Origin: Acidimicrobiaceae bacterium
GTDB lineage: Bacteria > Actinomycetota > Acidimicrobiia > Acidimicrobiales > Aldehydirespiratoraceae
Direction: 5' to 3'
DNA: 47,302 nt
NCBI GenBank assembly: GCA_009835735.1
Contig: VXWX01000041.1
Location: forward strand, 1-47,302
Of this stretch, positions 32,371 through 42,208 are shown piece by piece. The position numbers were made by a program, and so were the translations under genes. Positions within the stretch are counted from its first letter, which is position 1, and every line of letters starts with the position of its first letter. The notes below the pieces were generated by a model. That model had not been told where the DNA came from. It did not search any database and was given only the letters and a program-made list of their open reading frames with translations.

Positions 32371-33909
32371 CTAGCCGCGAGCGACAGTCAGGGTGTAGGA
32401 CCCGATGCCGTAGCCGCCCACCACCACATAGAGCGGACCAGAACCGTCCGCGAACCAGAACAGGAGCGGCGCCAGCCCGTCTCCCGAGTCGTCGTCATAA
32501 TCCAGCTGCCAAACGTCGGCGTCATACAGTGCCAGCGTCGGATCCTCCAACGTCCCCGGCTCCACGTTCAGCTCGTAACGCTCGCCCCAGACGGCATCGA
32601 ACACGAAGTAGTCGACATCATCGTCATAGTGCAACGTCCCCTGGACCGCCTCGCCCACCTCTATCGCAGTGGCGCCCTCCGAGGAGTCGGCGTGGTCGTC
32701 TTCGAGGTCGGAGACGGCGATCGTCAGGGTGTAGGACCCGGTGCCGTAGCCGCCCACCTCCACATAGCGCGGACCCGTACCGTCCGCGGACCAGTACAGC
32801 AGAGGCGCCCACGAGCCGCCGGAGTCGTCGTCATAGTTCAGCTGCCAACCCTCGACGCCGTACAGCGCGACCGTCGGATCCTCCAGCGTCCCCGGCGCCA
32901 CGCTCAACTCATAGAAGTCGCCCTCCACGGCGTCGAACACGAAGAAATCGACATCGCCGTCGTATTCCAGCGACCCCCCGGTCGCCTCGCCCACCCTCGT
33001 CGCAGTGGCGTCCGCCGACGAGTTGGCGTGATCGTCATCAACGCCAGCCGGGGCCTCCACGGACGAGACCCCGTCGAAGCCGAGCTCGGGCAGGCATTCG
33101 AACATGCCGAAAGACAATTCAAGGAACGCTTCGAAGCTGGCTTCGGGGTCGCCGGTGAAGCCGTCCCAGTCCACTCCAGCCTGCCGTTCTCGCAGGCAGG
33201 CCTTCTCGCCGTCGCTCAAGTCCTCGAACTCGACTCCGGAGTCCACGAGCATGAGCGAGATGAACGCGTCTCCCAGGCACCGCCCGAAGGCGCCCAGCAA
33301 CGCAATCGCGCCCAAATCATCTGAAGACTCGACCATGCCAATCACGTCGATGCCAGCCATCGACTCCCGAAGGCAGGCCGTCTCCTCGGCTCCGATCATG
33401 ATCCCGGTTTCGGTCTGCATGGACCGGACCAGACCGGACAGGACCACGTCGCGAGCGTGCTCCGGACCGATGCAGGCCAGCATCGACATGTCATCATCGG
33501 TCGGGAAGTCATCGGAAGTGACAGGCCGGGCCAGCGCCGCGTCCAGGTCCTCCTCCTCCAACGACTCACGAATGCAGGCCTGAGCAGAGGCGCTCGAGTC
33601 GTCGAACACATCCGACCAGAGAATCTCGCCGCTCGCGCCCTCGTCGGACTTGGCCGCGCTTGTACTCGGCTCGTCCGCCGCCGCTTCTCCGGGCTCGGGC
33701 TCAGCCGCCGCGGTGGTGGTCGTGGTCGGAGGGGCGTCCGCTGCGGTCGTAGTCGGAGGGGCGGTCGTAGTCGTCACCGGCGCAGTCGTGGGTGCGGCAA
33801 TCGGATCGTCCTCGCCGCATGCCGCCGCCAGCAACGCCAGGGCCAAGACCGCAGCCATGGCGGTCCGCGAACGGAGGCGATGCGGCGTGCGTCGAGTTGA
33901 TTTGAACAT
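32371..33909 (-). CDS. Lipoprotein with tandem PPC-like domains
   Basis: A 512-residue exported lipoprotein of unknown function. The signal peptide has basic residues, a hydrophobic core and lipobox LAAAC with C31 as the lipidated cysteine. Residues about 38-95 are a Thr/Pro/Ala linker. About 105-275 form an alpha-helical region with repeated ACIRES/ACLRES/ACLRER units, so several cysteines recur at matching places. The last 220 residues are two copies of a beta-sandwich resembling the bacterial pre-peptidase C-terminal (PPC) domain, each with DDHA.SS..AT, VDFFVFDAVEG-type and SYTLT motifs, 112 residues apart. No protease or other catalytic domain is present. ATG 33909 is chosen for the signal peptide; a TTG nine codons earlier is less likely. 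Confidence 0.82.
   Translation of the reverse strand: MFKSTRRTPHRLRSRTAMAAVLALALLAAACGEDDPIAAPTTAPVTTTTAPPTTTAADAPPTTTTTAAAEPEPGEAAADEPSTSAAKSDEGASGEILWSDVFDDSSASAQACIRESLEEEDLDAALARPVTSDDFPTDDDMSMLACIGPEHARDVVLSGLVRSMQTETGIMIGAEETACLRESMAGIDVIGMVESSDDLGAIALLGAFGRCLGDAFISLMLVDSGVEFEDLSDGEKACLRERQAGVDWDGFTGDPEASFEAFLELSFGMFECLPELGFDGVSSVEAPAGVDDDHANSSADATATRVGEATGGSLEYDGDVDFFVFDAVEGDFYELSVAPGTLEDPTVALYGVEGWQLNYDDDSGGSWAPLLYWSADGTGPRYVEVGGYGTGSYTLTIAVSDLEDDHADSSEGATAIEVGEAVQGTLHYDDDVDYFVFDAVWGERYELNVEPGTLEDPTLALYDADVWQLDYDDDSGDGLAPLLFWFADGSGPLYVVVGGYGIGSYTLTVARG
32388..33059 (-). repeat. Tandem 336-bp repeat encoding the two PPC-like domains
   Basis: The phrase TCAGGGTGTAGGACCC occurs at 32388 and again at 32724 (plus strand), and long stretches in between match by eye at well over 80%. 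The period is 336 bp, exactly 112 codons, so the frame is preserved. This points to a fairly recent domain duplication. Confidence 0.7.
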
Positions 33910-34046
33910 GCCGTCTATTTGCCTGACTCCGTGCAATCTTTCTCATACTCGAACGCTGCGCGAATACTGCACTAGCGCGCCTCTCCGGTCAATGGCCGGC
34001 GGCCGCTCGGAGCCGAGGGTACAGAACCCTTTGGACTCCGGACGCG

Positions 34047-34075
34047 CAGGAGCCCGGGCCTGGCCCGGGCTCCTG
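34047..34075 (-). terminator. Hairpin terminator after groEL
   Basis: A nearly perfect palindrome with arms AGGAGCCCGGGCC and GGCCCGGGCTCCT and a single unpaired centre base, starting 25 bp after the groEL stop. The stem is very stable, but no U-tract follows. The rest of the gap to the lipoprotein gene (33910-34046) shows no gene. Confidence 0.65.
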
Positions 34076-34099
34076 TGAATGTTCGCGGGAGGCGAACGG

Positions 34100-36051
<1,952 letters not shown>

Positions 36052-36101
36052 GTGTCCTCCCGGACTCCTGTTCTGGTGTTTTCTTGGACTGGACACGGGC
36101 G

Positions 36102-36128
36102 TTGGCACTCTCCCGTGACGAGTGCCAA
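36102..36128. promoter_or_regulatory. CIRCE operator (HrcA binding site)
   Basis: TTGGCACTC, nine bases, then GAGTGCCAA: an exact inverted repeat with the spacing of the CIRCE consensus (TTAGCACTC-N9-GAGTGCTAA), and the symmetry extends two more bases on each side. It overlaps the -10 and transcription start of groES, so HrcA repression with release at heat shock is expected. Confidence 0.95.
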
Positions 36129-36156
36129 CGATACGGCCCGACTTCCGGAGCCACAA
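36128..36156 (-). promoter_or_regulatory. groES-groEL promoter
   Basis: On the minus strand TTGTGG (36151-36156), a 17-bp spacer and TATCGT (36128-36133) form a sigma-70-type promoter. Its -10 touches the CIRCE element. Confidence 0.6.
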
Positions 36157-36174
36157 CGCGCGGGAGTCGGGGTT

Positions 36175-37182
36175 TCAGTCCTCCGGCAGGCCCAGCGAAG
36201 GGTCCGCCCCAACAGTGAGCGGGGAGGGTCCGTCGGCCTGCAATCGCCACCAGCCCGCCGCCGCCACCATGGCGGCGTTGTCGGTGCACATGGCCCGGCT
36301 CGGCAGGTACGCGGCCAGCCCGTCGGCCGTGCAGGCGTCGAGCGTCAGCTCGCGCAGCCGGCTGTTGGCCGCCACGCCTCCGGCCAGGCACAGGCCCCGG
36401 GCGTTGTGGGCGACCGCGGCCCGGCGGGCCTTGGCCAGCAGCACGTCCGCCACGGCCTCCTGGAACGACGCGGCCACATCTTCGATCGGGGCGTCGGGAT
36501 GGCGCCTCAGGTGGTTGATGACCGCGGTCTTCAGTCCGCTGAAGGAGAAGTTCCAGCCGTCGTGCAGCATCGCCCGTGGAAAGGCGATGGCGTCGCGATC
36601 CCCCTGCCCACTGAGCCGGTCGATCACCGGGCCACCCGGATAGCCGAGGCCCATGTAGCGGGCCACCTTGTCGAAGGCCTCCCCCGCGGCGTCGTCGAGA
36701 GTTGCCCCGAGCACGCGGTAGCGCAGTCGGTCCTCCATCAGCACCAGCATGGTGTGGCCGCCGGACACGAGTATCACGACTACGGGCAGCTCCAAACTCG
36801 GCTCGTCCAGGAAGGCTGCATGGAGATGCGCCTCCAGATGGTTGACGGCAACGAAGGGCACGTCCCACGCCAATGCCAGCGCCTTGGCCGCCGACACGCC
36901 GACGAGCAGCGCCCCCACCAGTCCCGGACCGGCTGTGGCCGCCACCGCCGCTATGTCGGAGTCCTCCAGCGCCGACTCCACCAGCGCCTGCGACATCACC
37001 GGCACCAGCCTCTCTACATGGGCTCGTCCCGCCACCTCGGGGACGACCCCTCCGTAGCGGGCGTGGAGATCGACCTGGCTGGAAACCACCGACGACAGGA
37101 CCCGCTGCCCGCCGGCCACCACCGCCGCGGCTGTCTCGTCACAAGAGGTCTCAATGCCCAGGATCGCGGTGCTCTCGGTCAT
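36175..37182 (-). CDS. tsaD: tRNA N6-threonylcarbamoyladenosine (t6A) transferase subunit TsaD
   Basis: A 335-residue ASKHA-fold protein that transfers threonylcarbamoyl to A37 of ANN-decoding tRNAs. The metal motif HxxxH is seen in VNHLEAHLHA, and the start ILGIETSCDETA is canonical. AGGAGAGG lies just before the ATG. tsaB ends nine bp upstream; the rimI gene that separates them in Mycobacterium is missing. Confidence 0.96.
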   Translation of the reverse strand: MTESTAILGIETSCDETAAAVVAGGQRVLSSVVSSQVDLHARYGGVVPEVAGRAHVERLVPVMSQALVESALEDSDIAAVAATAGPGLVGALLVGVSAAKALALAWDVPFVAVNHLEAHLHAAFLDEPSLELPVVVILVSGGHTMLVLMEDRLRYRVLGATLDDAAGEAFDKVARYMGLGYPGGPVIDRLSGQGDRDAIAFPRAMLHDGWNFSFSGLKTAVINHLRRHPDAPIEDVAASFQEAVADVLLAKARRAAVAHNARGLCLAGGVAANSRLRELTLDACTADGLAAYLPSRAMCTDNAAMVAAAGWWRLQADGPSPLTVGADPSLGLPED

Positions 37183-37191
37183 CGTCCTCTC

Positions 37192-37881
37192 CTATCCGCT
37201 CGGCCTCAGGGCTTGCGCGTCGGGTTGGCGCAGGTAGAGCGGCTCGATCTCGTCGGGTCGCACGAACTCCTCGCGGACGGCTAGGGCATGCGCCAGCAGC
37301 ACCAGCGACTCGGCCGACGGGTAAGCGAAGCCGGGATCGGCCAACTCCACGCCACGCAACCCCTCGAACATCGAGGCGTAGCGCACCGCCCCGTCCCCCA
37401 CCACAAGCGTCTCGTCGTCACTGGCCAGGATCTGAGACACGACGTGGTCGGGGGCAGCGACCTCAGGGTCGCTCAGCCGCTGGACCCCTCCGGGAAGGCA
37501 GCCGTACCGGGCGTGGAACACCTCGCCGCGACGGGCGTCGATCATCACCGTGATGGTGCGGCCCGCGTGGCGCAGCGGGTACGCGACCAGATCGAGGCTG
37601 CTGACCGCGACCGCGGGCACCCTCAGGGCGTGCGCCATGGTTATGGCGGTGGTCACCCCCACCCGTAGACCTGTGTAGAGGCCCGGGCCGACATCGACCG
37701 CCACCGCGCCCAGATCTCGCAGCGAGACATCGGCGTGGGCACAGGCCGCCTTTATCTGGGGAGCGAGCAGTTCGGCATGGCGGCGCTCGCGAGTGGCCTG
37801 AACCGAGGCGCGCACGCCCTCGTGGCCTCCGATGGCGCAGCCGACACGGCCAGTGGCCGACTCGATCCCGAGTATCAGCAC
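37192..37881 (-). CDS. tsaB: t6A biosynthesis protein TsaB
   Basis: A 229-residue paralogue of TsaD that scaffolds the TsaB-TsaD-TsaE complex. It starts [13 protein letters not shown] and carries the conserved [17 protein letters not shown] 37881 overlaps the end of tsaE by seven bases; an 18-codon longer reading lies inside tsaE and is rejected. Confidence 0.93.
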   Translation of the reverse strand: MLILGIESATGRVGCAIGGHEGVRASVQATRERRHAELLAPQIKAACAHADVSLRDLGAVAVDVGPGLYTGLRVGVTTAITMAHALRVPAVAVSSLDLVAYPLRHAGRTITVMIDARRGEVFHARYGCLPGGVQRLSDPEVAAPDHVVSQILASDDETLVVGDGAVRYASMFEGLRGVELADPGFAYPSAESLVLLAHALAVREEFVRPDEIEPLYLRQPDAQALRPSG

Positions 37882-38357
37882 GGCGTAGTCCAGGGCTCGA
37901 GGGCGGCGCTCAAACGATCGGCGCGGCGATGCCACGACTCACCGTGGCCGTGCAACTCGAAGCTGCGGTCGTTGTCGCCCGCGCCGAAGCGGATCGTGAC
38001 CGACAACTGCTCGGCGCCGAGTGCCGAAGAGATGGTGTCACCCCATTCCACGAGGGTCACTCCGTCGTCGAGAAGCTCGGGGAGGGCGAGGTCTTTGACC
38101 TCCTCAGGGCAGTCGAAGCGATATACGTCCAGATGGTTGACCACCAAGCGGCCCTCGTACCGGTTGGCCAATGTGAAGGTGGGACTGGTGACGGGGGCGG
38201 TTACGCCGAGAGTGGCCGCGAAGCCCTGCACGAAGGCCGTCTTGCCCGCGCCCAGGTCCCCTACGAGCACCACCACGTCTCCGGTGTCCACCACTGCCGC
38301 GACGGCCCCGCCGAGGGCTTTCGTCTCGTCGACGGCGGCCGTGCTACACGCGATCAT
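37875..38357 (-). CDS. tsaE: t6A biosynthesis ATPase TsaE
   Basis: A 160-residue P-loop ATPase of the t6A complex. Walker A is GDLGAGKTA, with the [12 protein letters not shown] switch and HLDVYRFD Walker-B-like segment characteristic of the family. It overlaps tsaB and follows the P1 peptidase gene by 33 bp. Confidence 0.95.
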   Translation of the reverse strand: MIACSTAAVDETKALGGAVAAVVDTGDVVVLVGDLGAGKTAFVQGFAATLGVTAPVTSPTFTLANRYEGRLVVNHLDVYRFDCPEEVKDLALPELLDDGVTLVEWGDTISSALGAEQLSVTIRFGAGDNDRSFELHGHGESWHRRADRLSAALEPWTTPC

Positions 38358-38390
38358 CCGGGCCTTGAGAGGCCGAGCGGTGCTCTGGTC

Positions 38391-39272
38391 TCACCCCTCA
38401 ATCGTACCGACGGCGCTACCTACAGCCTTGGCCACTGCGGCCACCGCCAGGAGCCGCACGTCGTCAACGTCGGCGGATACTCCCCCTGTGGCTGCGACCA
38501 CCACTGCATCGCCGTCGGAGCGGGAGTGGGCCGGCACCAGGGTCCGGGCCAGCCCGTCGTGGCCTCCCTGCGACACCCAGAAGCAGTCCAGCTTGGTCAG
38601 CGCGGCGTTGGTGACGACCGCGCACAGGGTTGTATTGGCGAATGGTTGGGCCCGGCCCTCCCACCGCTCGAATGTGCCGGCCTCGACCTGCTCCAGTATC
38701 TGCTGCGATTCCGGCGGTGGGCTGCCTGCCGCGTTGAGGGCCACGACCGCGCTGACGACCAGTTCGTCGCGGCGCGCCGAGGCGATCCCGAGCCCGCCGG
38801 GCTCGGCACTCTCGGCGCCGAGCCATTTGGAAACGGTGGCCCCGGTGCCGGCGCCGACCGCGCCGGTCTCCGACGCGGCAGACCGGTTGGTGGACGCGTG
38901 CCGACCGGCGGCTGTGTCGGGGCGGACGGCCGAGTCGCCCACGCCCAGGTCGTACAGGGCCATGGCCACCACGATTGGCACCGGACCGTGGGGGGTGTCG
39001 AACCCCCGGCCCTCGGCCTCCAGGACCTCCATCACGCCGTCGGCCGCGGCCAGCCCGAATGCCGAACCGCCGGTGAGCACCACCGCATCGACGTGCTCGA
39101 CGAGCCGTTCGGGTGCTAGCAGCGCGAAGTCGCGGGTGGCGGGAGCGCCGCCGCGGACCTCGCCGGAGGCGGTCGTCCCCGGCGGGAGAACGATCACGGT
39201 GCACCCGGTGCGGGCCGCCGGATCGGTCCAATGACCGATCTCCACCCCGGGGATCTGCAAGTCGACCGACAC
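38391..39272 (-). CDS. P1 family (DmpA/NylC-type) N-terminal nucleophile peptidase
   Basis: A 293-residue self-processing hydrolase of family S58/P1, whose members cleave beta-peptides, D-amino-acid amides or nylon oligomers. The glycine-rich [15 protein letters not shown] segment and the processing site [13 protein letters not shown] are clear: autocleavage would occur between N213 and T214, leaving Thr as the nucleophile, as in NylC rather than the Ser of DmpA. No signal peptide. GTG 39272 is used, just after the alanine racemase stop. Its position within the cell-wall block suggests but does not prove a role with D-amino-acid or peptide recycling. Confidence 0.9.
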   Translation of the reverse strand: MSVDLQIPGVEIGHWTDPAARTGCTVIVLPPGTTASGEVRGGAPATRDFALLAPERLVEHVDAVVLTGGSAFGLAAADGVMEVLEAEGRGFDTPHGPVPIVVAMALYDLGVGDSAVRPDTAAGRHASTNRSAASETGAVGAGTGATVSKWLGAESAEPGGLGIASARRDELVVSAVVALNAAGSPPPESQQILEQVEAGTFERWEGRAQPFANTTLCAVVTNAALTKLDCFWVSQGGHDGLARTLVPAHSRSDGDAVVVAATGGVSADVDDVRLLAVAAVAKAVGSAVGTIEG

Positions 39273-39280
39273 GTACGAAC

Positions 39281-40417
39281 CTACGCGACAACCCGGGGCA
39301 CCCGGGAGGAGATCGACGTCAGAACTTCGTAGGCGATGGTGCCGAGCCGCTGGGCCACCTCGGTAGCGGTGATCTCGTCGTCGCCCTGGCGGCCGATGAG
39401 CACTGCCTCGTCGCCCAGGGTTGCCTCGTCGGCAATGGCCGGATGGAGCCCGACCATGAGCTGGTCCATGGTCACCGCGCCCAAGATCGGGCACCGGTAG
39501 CCCCGCACCAGCACTTCCACTCCGGCCGTGCCGCTGTCGCGGCGGATGCCGTCGGCGTAGCCGATGGCGACGGTGGCCACCCGCGTCGGCTCACCGGCTC
39601 GCCAATGCCTCCCATACGACACGGTCTCGCCGGGAGCGACAGTACGGACCGCGGTGACACGCGACACCAACTCGAGCGCCGGTTCCAGCTCGATGGCACC
39701 CTCGAGTTCCGGCGAGGGAGGGACGCCGTAGACGGCGATGCCGGCCCGGACGAGATCGCGCCGGGAGGCTGGGTGGGCCAGGAGCCCGGCCGAGTTGGCG
39801 GCATGCACGACTCCGACAGGCAGCCCGCTCTGACCCAACCGGGCCAGTGCCTCATCAAAACGGTCCAGTTGCTCCGCCGTGAAGGGATCGTCAGGCGCGT
39901 CCGCTACCGCGAGGTGAGTCCACACACCCTCGAGGCGCAACCCGTCTCCGGCCGTTCGCAGGGCACCGGCGACCGAGTCGAGTTCGGCGGGCAGGGCGCC
40001 CATCCGGTGCATGCCGGTGTCCACCTTGAGATGGACGGCGGGCACGGGCCCGGGTGCGGCCGCCAGCGTCCGGATCCCCGCCGCCGACGCCACCGTGAAC
40101 CGGACCCGGCTCGGGCATCGCCCCGCGGTACTGGCCACGAGCCCATGATCGGCCTCCGCCAGGATGAGCACGGGCGCATCGCTGCCGATGCTGTCAGCCG
40201 TCTCGGCCACCTCCAATGCCTCGCGAATCGTGGCTACAGCCAGCCAGGACGCACCCCCCGCCAAAGCGGCGCGGGCCGCCGTGACGGCACCGTGGCCGTA
40301 TCCGTCGGCCTTCACCACCGCACACAGGGCTGCGCGGCCAGCTCGCTCGGCCAGGCGCCGGACGTTCGCCTCGATGGCAGCGGGCCGAACCCTGGCTAGG
40401 CGCACCGACAAGCTCAC
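39281..40417 (-). CDS. alr: Alanine racemase
   Basis: A 378-residue PLP enzyme supplying D-alanine for peptidoglycan. The PLP lysine is K36 in VVKADGYGHG, and the catalytic Tyr lies in SYGRHW; TMDQLMV is the usual late motif. The GTG start overlaps the nnrD stop (GTGA). Confidence 0.96.
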   Translation of the reverse strand: MSLSVRLARVRPAAIEANVRRLAERAGRAALCAVVKADGYGHGAVTAARAALAGGASWLAVATIREALEVAETADSIGSDAPVLILAEADHGLVASTAGRCPSRVRFTVASAAGIRTLAAAPGPVPAVHLKVDTGMHRMGALPAELDSVAGALRTAGDGLRLEGVWTHLAVADAPDDPFTAEQLDRFDEALARLGQSGLPVGVVHAANSAGLLAHPASRRDLVRAGIAVYGVPPSPELEGAIELEPALELVSRVTAVRTVAPGETVSYGRHWRAGEPTRVATVAIGYADGIRRDSGTAGVEVLVRGYRCPILGAVTMDQLMVGLHPAIADEATLGDEAVLIGRQGDDEITATEVAQRLGTIAYEVLTSISSRVPRVVA

Positions 40418-41769
40418 GGCGTGACGGTGCGCAGGGCGCTGAGGAGGTCGCTGGCCAGGAGTCGGACGGCCTCCCCAGCGGCCTGGGCTGCGGCCCTTCC
40501 GTGGAGGTGCGCGGCCTCTGCCACTCGGTGCAGCAGGCGCTGCGACCCGAATGCGGCCAGGCGGCCCGCAATCATGCCGGTGAGAACGTCGCCGGTGCCG
40601 GCCGAAGCCAGCCGGGAGTCCCCGCTGGACACGATCCTGGCCCGTCCGTGCGGGTCGGCAACCACAGTGGGGCCGCCCTTGAGCAGCACGACGGCTTGGG
40701 TCTGTGCCGCGGCGGCTCTGACTGTGGCAATGCGGTCCGGCCCAGGCCTGCTGCCCGTCATCGCCTCCAACTCGGCGTCGTGCGGGGTAAGCACAACGGG
40801 AACGAAGCGGCGCCGGCACCGGTCGATGGCAGCCGCAACCGCGGGGTCGTCCAGCAGGCGCAGCCCGTCGGCGTCGATCACCGTAGGCAAGTCGAGCGCC
40901 AAGGCGTCGGCGAGACGCTTCGCAGCCTGCTCGCCGGTGCCCATGCCTGGCCCGGCCGCACACACCGCGAAGCGGTCCGCGTCCACCGCCAGGGGCGGCT
41001 CGGATCGCACCGCTTCGATGAATGAGACCATGCCTGCCTCGGCGGAAGTGCTGAGGTGGATCATGCGGGCCCCGCTGCGCACAGCAGCCTCGCACGCCAG
41101 CGCCGCGGCGCCGCCCATTCCCGGCGAGCCGGCCACGACCAGAGCGGCGGAGTGCCACTTGTGGGTGGCACCGGTGCCCGCGGGCAGCGACTCGACGTCG
41201 GCGTCGGTCATCAGAGCGCAGTCATCGAGATCGTCGGCGCTGAGTGCGAGGCCTATGTCGGAAACGCCCACCTCGCCGCAGGCGGCCGGTCCCTCGCCGA
41301 ACAGTAGGCCCGGTTTGAGCGCCGCGAAGGCGACCGTGCGCCGTGCCGGCCATACCGGGCCGCCCAGAACTTCGCCTGTCAGGCCGTCGAGTCCGCTCGG
41401 TATGTCGACGGCCAGCACCGGCGCGTCCGGCTGGCCCCTCCGCGGCGGGGTGTAGGGCCTTGACAGGCCCGTGCCGAAGGCCGCGTCGATGTAGAGATCC
41501 GCAACCGGCAGCGTCTCGGGAGCATCGGTGGCGGAGAAGACACGCACCCGAGCGCCGCGCCGACGCAGCCGGCGGGCGGCAGCCCTGCCGTCGGCGCCGT
41601 TGTTGCCGGGACCGGCCAGCACCACCACCCGCCGTCCGAACCGGCCGCCCATCACATCGGCCGCGGCCGCGGCCACGGCTGCCCCGGCCCGTTCGATCAA
41701 CACGTCGACGGGCTCGGGCGCGGCCGCGTCGATCTCAGCCATCCGCGCCGGCGTGACGACCGGGATCAT
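40414..41769 (-). CDS. Bifunctional NAD(P)H-hydrate epimerase/dehydratase
   Basis: A 451-residue repair enzyme for hydrated NAD(P)H. The N-terminal half is the YjeF/NnrE epimerase domain with VLAGPGNNGADG and DAAFGTGLSR; the C-terminal half is the ADP-dependent dehydratase (NnrD) with AAGPGMGTGE, VLTPHDAELEAM and the SAGTGDVLTGMI motif. The epimerase half is compact. The ATG overlaps the acpS stop. Same position as nnrD in mycobacteria. Confidence 0.94.
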   Translation of the reverse strand: MIPVVTPARMAEIDAAAPEPVDVLIERAGAAVAAAAADVMGGRFGRRVVVLAGPGNNGADGRAAARRLRRRGARVRVFSATDAPETLPVADLYIDAAFGTGLSRPYTPPRRGQPDAPVLAVDIPSGLDGLTGEVLGGPVWPARRTVAFAALKPGLLFGEGPAACGEVGVSDIGLALSADDLDDCALMTDADVESLPAGTGATHKWHSAALVVAGSPGMGGAAALACEAAVRSGARMIHLSTSAEAGMVSFIEAVRSEPPLAVDADRFAVCAAGPGMGTGEQAAKRLADALALDLPTVIDADGLRLLDDPAVAAAIDRCRRRFVPVVLTPHDAELEAMTGSRPGPDRIATVRAAAAQTQAVVLLKGGPTVVADPHGRARIVSSGDSRLASAGTGDVLTGMIAGRLAAFGSQRLLHRVAEAAHLHGRAAAQAAGEAVRLLASDLLSALRTVTP

Positions 41770-42158
41770 GTACCGAGCGCGACGACGGTCGCCTGGGCGA
41801 GGTGGTCCGTATGGGAAAGCGACACCAGCCAGCGGCCGACTCCGTGGGTGGCCGCAGTGGACCGGGCCGCACCGTGGAGGACGAGACCAGGACGGCCGTC
41901 GTCGTCGCGGACCACCTCGATCTCGGCCATGCGCATCCCGCCCAACCCATAGCCGAGGGCCTTGAGGGCCGCCTCCTTGGCTGCGAAACGCGCCGCCAGC
42001 CGGGCGGCCGGATCGGCAGCCCGCTCGGCGTAAGTCCGCTCGTGGGGCGTAAACAGCCGGTCGGCCACTGAGGGGCGCCGCCGGAGCACGGTTCGGAACC
42101 GGTCGACGTCGACCAGATCGGTTCCGATCCCTACCACCCCGGCATCGGACGAACTCAT
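41766..42158 (-). CDS. acpS: Holo-[acyl-carrier-protein] synthase
   Basis: A 130-residue phosphopantetheinyl transferase that activates acyl carrier protein. GIGTDLVDVDRFR at the start and RFAAKEAALKALG are the two signature motifs with the Mg-binding Asp and Glu; the end has the SLSHTDHLA motif. ATG 42158 has GAGGG upstream. Confidence 0.94.
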   Translation of the reverse strand: MSSSDAGVVGIGTDLVDVDRFRTVLRRRPSVADRLFTPHERTYAERAADPAARLAARFAAKEAALKALGYGLGGMRMAEIEVVRDDDGRPGLVLHGAARSTAATHGVGRWLVSLSHTDHLAQATVVALGT

Positions 42159-42208
42159 GACACCCTCGGTCACCCCACAACGATACCGACGCACCTCGCG
42201 TGGTCTCG

